NCBI GenBank assembly: GCA_031273585.1
Contig: JAISRP010000311.1
Location: 1 to 6,246, forward strand
DNA from: Synergistaceae bacterium
GTDB lineage: Bacteria; Synergistota; Synergistia; Synergistales; Synergistaceae
Direction of reading: 5' to 3'
DNA length: 6,246 nt
The translations under genes were made by a program, and so were the position numbers. How positions within the stretch are numbered: position 1 is the first letter of the stretch; every line of letters starts with the position of its first letter. Shown piece after piece: positions 1-5,860 of this stretch. The notes below the pieces were generated by a model, which was given only the letters and a program-made list of their open reading frames with translations, was not told where the DNA came from and did no database searches.

Positions 1-598
1 ATTTGCCGGACAGTGATTGTATGATGACGGCTATCGACTCCTCGCGGTGCCCCTTGCCGTGTTTTTCGCGGTAAGCCCTCGCGGAGGGGTTGAAGAGCGA
101 CGAGAATACCATGCGGACCGACGACTCGAGCGCGGCGTACCGCTCCTCCCGCGTCCCTCGGTTCGGCGAGAAGCAGGTCTTGTACTTGCCGGCGAAGGCG
201 AGCGCGATGGAGTCCTCGAGGCGCGAGCTGGATCGCACGGCGAGCGGGGGCGAGCCGAGCCGCTCGAATCGGTCCAGGATGAGGCCCAACTCCGTTTGCA
301 GCGAGTCTGGGAGGGGGGTACTCTCCACGGTTCTCTCGACGTGAGCCCAGTCATCGTCATCGTACAGGTCGGACAGGCCGCTGCCGTCGATGAAACTGTC
401 GAAGACCTCCGTGGACAGCACCACCGTCAGATCGGGGAATCCCACGATGCCCGAGAGCGGGGAGTCCTGAATGACGCGGACGGCGTAAGCTATGCCCTTC
501 GCCTTGCCCCCGCACTCTCCCGCCCCTATCAGGTCGCCCTTCTCGCGGAAGAAGCTCTCCGCCCTGAAGGCATCGTAATCGCCAAGAGATTGCTCCAA
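1..598 (-). CDS. PEP/pyruvate-binding domain protein (PEP synthase/PPDK-type), N-terminal part
   Basis: This minus-strand frame is open for 199 codons and leaves the window at base 1. The N-terminus carries GAGECGGKAKG (residues 25-35), the glycine/lysine-rich opening of the ATP-grasp-like PEP/pyruvate-binding domain. It is followed by VVLSTEVFDSFI (59-70) and by LAVRSSSRLEDS (119-130) plus FAGKY (135-139), matching the family's VRSSAxxED...FAGQ block that binds ATP. PEP synthases and pyruvate phosphate dikinases use this domain to phosphorylate a carrier histidine located further downstream, here outside the window. The proposed start is TTG at 598-596, with a G-rich ribosome site (606-610) seven bases upstream; no ATG fits in frame. 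It is divergent from the cbiA-like operon and shares its control region. Whether it is a true PEP synthase, a dikinase or a drug-phosphotransferase relative cannot be told without the C-terminus. Confidence 0.8.
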   Translation of the reverse strand, partial: MEQSLGDYDAFRAESFFREKGDLIGAGECGGKAKGIAYAVRVIQDSPLSGIVGFPDLTVVLSTEVFDSFIDGSGLSDLYDDDDWAHVERTVESTPLPDSLQTELGLILDRFERLGSPPLAVRSSSRLEDSIALAFAGKYKTCFSPNRGTREERYAALESSVRMVFSSLFNPSARAYREKHGKGHREESIAVIIQSLSGK

Positions 599-639
599 AG
601 TGATTCCCCCGTCCGGCTCGCAACTTTTAATGGGTCCAA

Positions 640-669
640 GTGAAACAATTATGTGGTAAACTATATCAT
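640..669 (+). promoter_or_regulatory. Candidate promoter for the cbiA-like operon
   Basis: GTGAAA (640-645, four of six matches to TTGACA) is followed after 18 bases by TATCAT (664-669, five of six to TATAAT). A start near 676 would give a leader of about 28 bases before the TTG start at 705. The surrounding 60 bases are far richer in A and T than the flanking genes. The spacing and the -35 box are only fair, and TATATT at 670-675 is another possible -10, so the exact promoter is uncertain. Confidence 0.35.
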
Positions 670-679
670 TATATTACCA
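654..679. promoter_or_regulatory. Palindromic operator candidate between divergent genes
   Basis: TGGTAA (654-659) and TTACCA (674-679) are perfect inverted arms 14 bases apart, with two further symmetric bases (T and A at positions 9-10 of each half). The element covers the proposed -10 of the plus-strand operon. It also covers a perfect TATAAT on the minus strand (673-668), a candidate -10 for the PEP/pyruvate-binding gene that lacks a convincing -35. A dimeric regulator bound here could control both directions. No regulator family can be assigned from the half-site alone. Confidence 0.45.
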
Positions 680-692
680 TTTTGTGGAAGCG

Positions 693-697
693 AGGGG
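693..697 (+). promoter_or_regulatory. Ribosome binding site deciding the TTG start at 705
   Basis: AGGGG at 693-697 sits seven bases before TTG at 705, good Shine-Dalgarno spacing. The longer reading from GTG at 684 has no purine-rich site upstream and would put this AGGGG inside the coding region, so the TTG start is preferred. Confidence 0.6.
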
Positions 698-704
698 TAA
701 CATC

Positions 705-2096
705 TTGATTCTCCCAAGATTGATAATAGCTGACGAGCACCGGCCGGGAAAGGTTCCCGCGGGAATCATGATTGCGACCGTCCTCAAGGAAATGGGATAC
801 AAACTGAGATTATTTATGGGAAACGCCGACGAGTCCTCCATCCGGCTGCTTCAGGTGCTCTGCGGCCAGCCGGTCACACTGCTGGACCCTGTGCTCTGCG
901 ACGGCCGGGCTAACCTGCGCTGGCTCTTCCAGAGCGTCGCGTCCACGGACTGCTTGAACCTCGTGCTCACGAACCTCGGCGGCAGGTGGTCCGAGGACTC
1001 GGCATTCAGAATACCGAAGGAGTGCAGCCTCCTGGTGGATTATCTGGAGTGCGAGCTAGTCCCGGTCGTGTACAGCGACATGTCGTCGACCATCACCGTC
1101 CGCACCATAACCGAGGTGCTGAGGCAGTTTGAAAACCTCGGGCGCGACTGCATCCACAGCATCATGTTCCGGTCCATCCTGAACTACAGGGAGTACGAGC
1201 TCGTCGACCGCGAGGTTGGGCGAAAGACCAGCGCGATCTCGCTCGGATCGATACCCAAGTCAATGGAGAGGGACCTGCCGCTCCTATCGGACCTCTGCTC
1301 CGCCGGCGCGAAACACGCGGTTTTTCCGCTGCTGTCGGCGTCGAGGCAGCTCAAGGGCGTCGATCAGATGGTGAGCTGGGGGCTGTTCAACGCCATCGCC
1401 AAGGCTGATCCGGAGTGGAAACTTCAGCCGCGGCTCTGCGACCAGATCACGGACGCCGGAAAGGTCAACATCGCCGTGGTGAGGCACCCGGCCCTCATGT
1501 TAGGAGGGGACGGGACGGAACACCTCATGAGGACGCTGGGCTGCAACGTGGTCGAGGTGCCGCTCGAGGGCGCTATCTCCCACAGCGTCCCCATTCACGG
1601 GGTATACATTCCGCACGGGATGTCGTTTCTCGTGTCTCAGAATTTCTTCAAGAATCTCTACCTCAAGACGATGCTGACAAGAGGGGGGAGCGGCAGCTCG
1701 TTTCTGCTGGCCGAGGGCGGTTCTGCGCCCCTGCTGGGCGACAGGATATCGTTGCCGCCGGGATACGGGCAGGAGGAGGAGCGGGGTTTCAACCTGCTGC
1801 CGTACGACTCCGCCTTCAAGGCCATGACGATGGGCGCACCTCACAAGGCCGTCGCCGTCAGCAGGAAGCAGAACCCGCTGCTGGTCGGTTCCCAGGAGAA
1901 CCTGTCCGGGTATATGTCGAGCAACCTCTCGATCGTGGCCTCCGACCCAAACGACGACTGCTGGACCCTGAAGGAAGGCCCGCAGGGGCGCGAGATCGGC
2001 ACGGACGCGTGGTGCAGGGGCCGGGTCCTTGCCACTAGGATGAGAATAGAGCCGTGGAGCGTGCCTGCGTCGTTCCTGCGCTGGCTCGAAGGTTAG
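705..2096 (+). CDS. CbiA/CobB-like protein, degenerate amidotransferase
   Basis: A 463-residue protein whose length and order match cobyrinate a,c-diamide synthases (about 450-460 residues). Residues 1-20 (ILPRLIIADEHRPGKVPAG) correspond to the family's ATP-binding P-loop; Gly15-Lys16 remain but the following Thr is Val. TLLDPVL matches the NLDPWL region. A CbiA-like central stretch ends in AISLGSIPKSMERDLPLL, resembling the family's LGYLPRD segment. VNIAVVRHPALML, then GVYIPHG and LLAEGGSAPLLG, match the glutamine-amidotransferase half (IAVARDxAF, LYLPGGYPE, AECGGLMYL). The nucleophile Cys is Gly338, and the GHEFHYS histidine region reads SGYMSS (401-406). It therefore probably cannot hydrolyse glutamine; it may use free ammonia, bind a ligand or serve as a scaffold. 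First gene of the operon, 12 bases before the M20 gene. A true cobalamin role is unlikely: no cob/cbi genes are adjacent. Confidence 0.75.
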   Translation: MILPRLIIADEHRPGKVPAGIMIATVLKEMGYKLRLFMGNADESSIRLLQVLCGQPVTLLDPVLCDGRANLRWLFQSVASTDCLNLVLTNLGGRWSEDSAFRIPKECSLLVDYLECELVPVVYSDMSSTITVRTITEVLRQFENLGRDCIHSIMFRSILNYREYELVDREVGRKTSAISLGSIPKSMERDLPLLSDLCSAGAKHAVFPLLSASRQLKGVDQMVSWGLFNAIAKADPEWKLQPRLCDQITDAGKVNIAVVRHPALMLGGDGTEHLMRTLGCNVVEVPLEGAISHSVPIHGVYIPHGMSFLVSQNFFKNLYLKTMLTRGGSGSSFLLAEGGSAPLLGDRISLPPGYGQEEERGFNLLPYDSAFKAMTMGAPHKAVAVSRKQNPLLVGSQENLSGYMSSNLSIVASDPNDDCWTLKEGPQGREIGTDAWCRGRVLATRMRIEPWSVPASFLRWLEG

Positions 2097-2108
2097 GCGG
2101 AGCCCGTG

Positions 2109-3296
2109 ATGGACATGCGATCAGTTCATGAGACAGGGGCCAAGATCCTCTCCCAGGCCGAGGGGATGGCGAACGACCTCGTCGACTGGAGGAGGGCCTT
2201 CCACCAGTTCCCCGAGCTGGGGCTGGAGGAGCACATGACCGCGGCAAAGATAGACGCGATACTCTCCACGCTTCCCGGCATGGAGGTCTTCAGGGGCTTT
2301 GCGCTTCCCACCTGCGTGATAGGCAGGCTGGGGGGGGACAAGCCCGGCGGGGCGCTCGCCTTCCGGGCTGAGATTGACGCCGTCGAGGTCAAGGAGGACA
2401 CGGACCTCCCCTTCAGCTCGTATGACGACAGGGTGTCCCACGTGCAGGGGCACGACGCGCACATGGCCTCCCTGCTCGGTTCGGCCACGCTGCTGTCCAG
2501 TTACAGGGACGAGCTGAGCCGCCCGGTAGTTTTCATCTTCCAGCCGGCCGAGGAGGGCAGGGGGGGGGCGAAGCTGCTGATCGACGCCGGGCTCATAAAC
2601 GAGTTCAACATAGAGAGGATGCTCTGCGTCCACTGGGCGCCGCAGCTCCCTTACGGCGAGATCTACACCAGCAGGGGCGGGGTGACGGCATTTTCGAGCA
2701 AGGTCCACATCGGCCTGAAGGGGCCCGGGGGGCACGGCTCCACGCCCTACCTGACGTCCGACCCGGTGTACCTGGCAGCCCACATGCTGCTGGCGCTTCA
2801 GGGCATGGTAACCCGCGAGGTGGACCCGCAGAAGAGCGTCGTTCTGTCGTTCGGGCGCGTGGAGGCGGCAGACGTGTACAACGTGATTGCCGAGGAGACG
2901 CACCTCTGGGGGACGCTGCGGACGACGGACGGCGATACTCACCGCTTCCTGAAGTACCGCATAGAGGAGATAGTGAACGGACTTTCCCGCCTGTCAAAGC
3001 TCGCCTCCTCCGTCGAATACATGCTGGACTACCCCCAGGTGCTGAACGACGACGAGCTCGTCTCGGACATTTTCAAGACGGGCCGCGCCATAATCGGAAG
3101 CGACGCCATAAGGCTGCTGCACCGTCCTCTCCTCGTAGGAGAGGATTTTTCGTTTTATTCCGAACACGTGCCGTCGTGCCTCATGTTTCTCGGCACCGGC
3201 ATGGATTACGGGCTGTATCACGCCAGATACGACATACCGGAGAACTTGCTGCCGTTTGCGGCGGCGTGGGGCGCGTATCTGGCGCTGTTTATGTAG
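2109..3296 (+). CDS. M20 (M20D-like) amidohydrolase/aminoacylase family protein
   Basis: A 395-residue protein of normal length for M20D N-acyl-amino-acid or hippurate-type amidohydrolases, predicted cytoplasmic. Family blocks in order: WRRAFHQFPELGLEEHMTA (27-45), FRAEIDAVEV (85-94), HVQGHDAH (111-118), QPAEEGRGG (145-153, with the catalytic and metal glutamates 148 and 149), CVHWAP (His175), GPGGHGSTP in the dimerisation domain (His209), GEDFSFY (344-350) and LYHARYDIPE (369-378). The family's metal-ligand Cys in HxCGHD is Gln113, and the usual C-terminal ligand His of LHxPxFD aligns with Tyr370, though His371 is adjacent. Metal binding may be altered. ATG 2109 is chosen because GGAG (2099-2102) lies six bases upstream; GTG 2106 is too close. 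Runs of 8 and 9 G lie at 2330-2337 and 2570-2578. Substrate unknown. Confidence 0.85.
   Translation: MDMRSVHETGAKILSQAEGMANDLVDWRRAFHQFPELGLEEHMTAAKIDAILSTLPGMEVFRGFALPTCVIGRLGGDKPGGALAFRAEIDAVEVKEDTDLPFSSYDDRVSHVQGHDAHMASLLGSATLLSSYRDELSRPVVFIFQPAEEGRGGAKLLIDAGLINEFNIERMLCVHWAPQLPYGEIYTSRGGVTAFSSKVHIGLKGPGGHGSTPYLTSDPVYLAAHMLLALQGMVTREVDPQKSVVLSFGRVEAADVYNVIAEETHLWGTLRTTDGDTHRFLKYRIEEIVNGLSRLSKLASSVEYMLDYPQVLNDDELVSDIFKTGRAIIGSDAIRLLHRPLLVGEDFSFYSEHVPSCLMFLGTGMDYGLYHARYDIPENLLPFAAAWGAYLALFM
3125..3150 (+). terminator. Terminator-like hairpin inside the M20 coding region
   Basis: Arms TCCTCTCCT (3125-3133) and AGGAGAGGA (3137-3145) are perfectly complementary over nine pairs around a three-base loop. 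Five T follow at once (3146-3150), then CG and four more T. This has the form of an intrinsic terminator, yet it lies within codons for the conserved LLVGEDFSF block. The T-rich codons (TTT TCG TTT TAT) stand out in a gene that otherwise prefers C or G in third positions. It could trim transcription of the ligase and nudC downstream, unless translating ribosomes prevent the hairpin from forming. Confidence 0.45.
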
Positions 3297-3328
3297 GGGA
3301 CCGAGGTTCCCGAAGGGGCGATGTCGAA

Positions 3329-4804
3329 ATGGAACAAAGACTTGACGAACTGATAATGCAGAACTTCGCAAAGGCCCCGACGGAACCCTGTCTCTGGTGG
3401 CGAGGAACCTGGTGGTCGAGGGGCGCTATAGAGGAGCTCGTGACTGAGTGCAGGGAAAACCTCGCCAAGAGCGGCTTTTCCCAGGGGCAGAGGCTGGGGC
3501 TGGTCCTGCCGAACAGCCCGATAATGCTGGCCTCCTGCATAGCGGCCTGGGGGCTCGGGGGGTCGGTGGCGGTCGTGAACCCCCATCTCAAACACCCGCC
3601 CGTCCCCGAGTACCTGAGGAGTGTTGACGTGTCGGGCGCGATAGTGAGCCGCGAGATAGACGGCCTGGTGCGCTTCATAGAGGACGCGGGGATTCCGGCC
3701 GCCTCCGCCGCCTTAAACGACGCCGCCCCCGTCATGGAGGGCAGGCCCTCCGTTCCCGACTCGGGGCCAGGACTGGCCGCCCTCTTCCACACAGCGGGAG
3801 CCAGCGGCGACGTCAAGGCCGTCCCCATAACCCACCGCAACATACTGACCCTGCTCGGGTCCATACTTGAGATGATCCCGTCCATGGACGAGGACGACAT
3901 CATACTGAACGCGATTCCGAACCATCACTCGTTCGGCTTCGTCGTCGGCGGGGTGATGCCGATAGCCTTCGGAATGCCCCAGGTTCTGATCCCTTCCATC
4001 GTACCCCCCAAGACGACCCTGTCCGCGATTCGCCAGACAGGGGTCACGATAATCCCAGCCCTGCCGGTGATGCTGGGAATCCTGCTCGGCGGCGAGAGGG
4101 AGATTGCCCCGATGTCGAAGGTGAAGCTGGTCTTCTACGGCGGCGGCGAGCTCACGCCGGAGCTGGCGGAGCGGACCAGGGACGTGTTCGGCGTCGAGCC
4201 GCTCGAGGGTTACGGGCTCACCGAGGCGTCGAGCGTCCTGGCCGTCACCCCGCCCGAGGATGCCATAAGGCCCGGCGCGTCCGGCAAGATCCTCTCCTGC
4301 TTCGACGCGGAGGTGAGGGACAAGGACGGCAACCTCCAGCCCTACAACGTGGACGGCCGCCTGTGGATACACGGAGACGCGGTGGCGAACGGATATTACA
4401 GGGCGAACGGCGTCTCCGCCGAGAGGTTCAGGGACGGCTGGTTCGACACCCAGGACATAGTTCGCATCGACGAGGATGGGTACATAACCATCGTGTCCCC
4501 GGCCGGCGACGTGATCACGGTGGGCGGGGCGATCGTCTACCCCGGCGAGATAGAGGCCATCCTGAAAAGTCACCCGGACATAGCCGAGGCGGCCGTGATC
4601 GGAGTGCCGCGGGGCCCCAAGGGGGAGTACGTGCAGGCCTGCGTCGTGCTGAAGGAGGGCAGCTCTCTGAAGCCGCGCGACATAGTCGCGTTCGTCAGGG
4701 GTAAGCTGCCCAACTACAAGGCCCCGAGGTCGGTCAGGATACTGCCGGAGCTGCCCAAGAACAACCTCGGCAAGGTGCTAAAAAAGGAGCTGCGAGGTGT
4801 TTAG
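3329..4804 (+). CDS. AMP-forming acyl-CoA synthetase-like enzyme (ANL superfamily)
   Basis: A 491-residue adenylate-forming enzyme, expected to activate a carboxylate with ATP and pass it to CoA or another thiol. Motifs in order: phosphate-binding loop HTAGASGDVKAVPITH (154-169), a variant of TSGTTGxPKGV; FYGGGELTPE; YGLTEAS (295-301); GWFDTQDIVRIDEDGYITI, the A7 region with Asp376 for ribose binding; DVITVGGAIVYPGEIE (A8); and NNLGKVLKKEL with the catalytic lysine at 482. Departures: the A7 TGD is TQD, and the conserved Gly-Arg before A8 is Ser390-Pro391. ATG 3329 is chosen because AAGGGG (3313-3318) lies about ten bases upstream and the reading further upstream overlaps the M20 gene without homology. 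The gap from the M20 gene is 32 bases and the end overlaps nudC by 8 bases. The acyl substrate is not readable from sequence. Confidence 0.88.
   Translation: MEQRLDELIMQNFAKAPTEPCLWWRGTWWSRGAIEELVTECRENLAKSGFSQGQRLGLVLPNSPIMLASCIAAWGLGGSVAVVNPHLKHPPVPEYLRSVDVSGAIVSREIDGLVRFIEDAGIPAASAALNDAAPVMEGRPSVPDSGPGLAALFHTAGASGDVKAVPITHRNILTLLGSILEMIPSMDEDDIILNAIPNHHSFGFVVGGVMPIAFGMPQVLIPSIVPPKTTLSAIRQTGVTIIPALPVMLGILLGGEREIAPMSKVKLVFYGGGELTPELAERTRDVFGVEPLEGYGLTEASSVLAVTPPEDAIRPGASGKILSCFDAEVRDKDGNLQPYNVDGRLWIHGDAVANGYYRANGVSAERFRDGWFDTQDIVRIDEDGYITIVSPAGDVITVGGAIVYPGEIEAILKSHPDIAEAAVIGVPRGPKGEYVQACVVLKEGSSLKPRDIVAFVRGKLPNYKAPRSVRILPELPKNNLGKVLKKELRGV
4784..4789 (+). promoter_or_regulatory. Ribosome binding site for nudC, inside the ligase gene
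   Basis: AAGGAG (4784-4789) lies seven bases before GTG 4797 and encodes part of the last codons of the ligase. It fixes the nudC start at a GTG overlapping the ligase stop by 8 bases and suggests translational coupling. Confidence 0.7.
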
Positions 4805-5621
4805 CCCGGCTCTGTTCCTGTTCGACCTGTCGAGCGAGGGCAGGCTGCTGCTCTTGACCGGCGACGCGCCCAGCCTGCCGCCCCTCGGCGCCGAGGATAA
4901 ATACTCGGACTATATCTCGCTCTCAGGGAGGGTCGTCCGCGGGGACGGGGAATCCGACGTGTGGGCCAGGCTCGCGCCCGGCGCAGATGCGCCGGAGGGC
5001 CTCTCCCCCGTCGACAGGCGCAGCGTCCCGGAGCTCCTGGGGCAGGATATCTACATACGATCCGGGATTGCCTACCAGGTGATGAACCTGACGCTGCGGA
5101 ACAAATTCTGCGGCGTGTGCGGCGCGGAGATGCGCGACCACGACCGCGACCGCGCCAGAGAGTGCTCCCGGTGCGGCAACACGGTGTACCCGACCCTCAG
5201 CCCCGCAATCATCGTGGCGGTCGAGAGGGATGGCATGCTGCTGATGGGGCACAACGCGACCGTCCCTGACGGCAGGTACAGCGTAATAGCCGGCTTCGTC
5301 GAGCCTGGCGAGACGCTAGAACAGGCGGTCGAGCGCGAGGTCTACGAGGAGACCCGCGTCAGGGTCAGAAATATTCGCTACTTCGCGAGCCAGTCCTGGC
5401 CGTTCCCAAGCTCCATGATGCTGGGCTTCCGGGCGGATTGGGAATCGGGCGATCCCCAGCCGGACGGAGTAGAGATGACCGACGTGAAGTGGGTCGCCCC
5501 GGACGACCTCCCCCAACTGCCGCCGAGCGTCAGCATCGCGAGGAAGCTGATAGAGGACTGGCTGAGGAGAGTAAAAGAGGCGGACGCCCCGCCGCCAACG
5601 ACCCTGCGCCCAATTATCTGA
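4797..5621 (+). CDS. nudC: NudC-type NUDIX hydrolase (NAD+/NADH diphosphatase)
   Basis: A 274-residue protein, close to the ~257 of Escherichia coli NudC. It has the zinc ribbon CGVC (105-108) and CSRC (123-126), the Nudix box from Gly166 to Val188 (GFVEPGE...REVYEE, with metal-binding glutamates at 184-185), and SQSWPFPSS (198-206), the motif that separates NudC from other Nudix enzymes. In characterised relatives this enzyme cleaves NADH to NMNH and AMP and removes NAD caps from RNA. The Nudix box departs from consensus at its last glycine (Arg187). A short Pro-rich tail, DAPPPTTLRP, follows the fold. Last gene of the operon, translationally coupled to the ligase. Whether it works with the three upstream genes or is simply co-transcribed cannot be judged. 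No intrinsic terminator is visible between its stop and the promoter at 5640. Confidence 0.9.
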   Translation: MFSPALFLFDLSSEGRLLLLTGDAPSLPPLGAEDKYSDYISLSGRVVRGDGESDVWARLAPGADAPEGLSPVDRRSVPELLGQDIYIRSGIAYQVMNLTLRNKFCGVCGAEMRDHDRDRARECSRCGNTVYPTLSPAIIVAVERDGMLLMGHNATVPDGRYSVIAGFVEPGETLEQAVEREVYEETRVRVRNIRYFASQSWPFPSSMMLGFRADWESGDPQPDGVEMTDVKWVAPDDLPQLPPSVSIARKLIEDWLRRVKEADAPPPTTLRPII

Positions 5622-5639
5622 CGAGCGTCGCCGCATATC

Positions 5640-5668
5640 GTGACGGCCCGGGGCAGTCGTGTTATAAT
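5640..5668 (+). promoter_or_regulatory. Strong sigma-70-type promoter of the small RNA gene
   Basis: GTGACG (5640-5645, four of six matches) and a perfect TATAAT (5663-5668) are separated by exactly 17 bases. This is the best promoter-like sequence in the window. Transcription should start near 5675. It begins 18 bases after the nudC stop and no protein gene follows on this strand. Confidence 0.7.
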
Positions 5669-5674
5669 TCCCGA

Positions 5675-5860
5675 AGAGCAAGACCCCCGCCGAGCAGGAA
5701 GCGGGGAAAACGTCTTGCGAGCCGTGCCCGACTGAGGCCTAACTCAGCCGGGACTTACGGGCCGAGTCAGTTGCAGGTAAGGGCTTCGAGGAGCCGAACT
5801 ATCACTCCGAGAAGCGCAGAAACAAGAGCTACGAGGGCGGCTACCCAGTAGCTCTTTTTG
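5675..5860 (+). ncRNA. Candidate free-standing structured small RNA, about 185 nt
   Basis: Between the promoter at 5640 and the terminator at 5824 lie successive hairpins with no credible reading frame. Hairpin 1: GCAAGAC (5678-5684) with GTCTTGC (5712-5718), stacked on CCCCGC (5685-5690) with GCGGGG (5701-5706). Hairpin 2: CCGT/ACGG (5722-5725, 5757-5760), CCCG/CGGG and CTGAG/CTCAG, closed by a six-base loop. Hairpin 3: GCTTC (5783-5787) with GAAGC (5811-5815) and GGAG with CTCC, joined by a symmetric tandem GA/GA. The terminator forms the fourth. An alternative fold pairs the two ends: AAGAGC (5674-5679) with GCTCTT (5851-5856), and CCCGCC (5686-5691) with GGGCGG (5835-5840). Length and end pairing are compatible with 6S RNA (ssrS), but I do not recognise a diagnostic sequence. 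The hallmark sequences of RNase P RNA, tmRNA, SRP RNA and the common riboswitches were not found. Confidence 0.65.
5824..5859 (+). terminator. Intrinsic terminator of the small RNA gene
   Basis: AAGAGCTAC (5824-5832) pairs perfectly with GTAGCTCTT (5848-5856), followed by a T-run ending at 5859. The 15-base loop can form an inner GGG/CCC pairing. On the minus strand the same hairpin is followed by TTGTTTCT, so it may also stop transcription arriving from metI. Confidence 0.8.

Noticed and set aside
17..643. Plus-strand frame across the left end
   Set aside because: The minus frame encodes clear PEP/pyruvate-binding motifs; the plus frame shows none and ends inside the divergent control region.
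684..704. GTG at 684 as the start of the CbiA-like gene
   Set aside because: There is no ribosome site upstream, it lies just past the palindrome and probable transcription start, and AGGGG with correct spacing points to TTG 705.
1307..1325. Hairpin followed by TTTTT in the CbiA-like gene
   Set aside because: The stem is only four pairs (CGCG/CGCG), too weak to call a terminator.
705..2096. Cobalamin biosynthesis cbiA
   Set aside because: Catalytic Cys and His are missing and no cobalamin genes are adjacent, so the symbol was withheld.
2121..2942. Long antisense reading frame opposite the M20 gene
   Set aside because: It is a shadow of a GC-rich gene: the composition is Arg/Pro/Val-rich with no recognisable motif, whereas the plus frame shows full M20 family blocks.
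3176..3328. Upstream extension of the ligase reading frame
   Set aside because: The frame is open but overlaps the end of the M20 gene and its translation resembles no adenylating enzyme; ATG 3329 begins the homologous part.
5675..5860. SAM, cobalamin, TPP, FMN, lysine or T-box leader
   Set aside because: None of their conserved core sequences could be found, and no plus-strand gene follows; the nearby metI is on the opposite strand.
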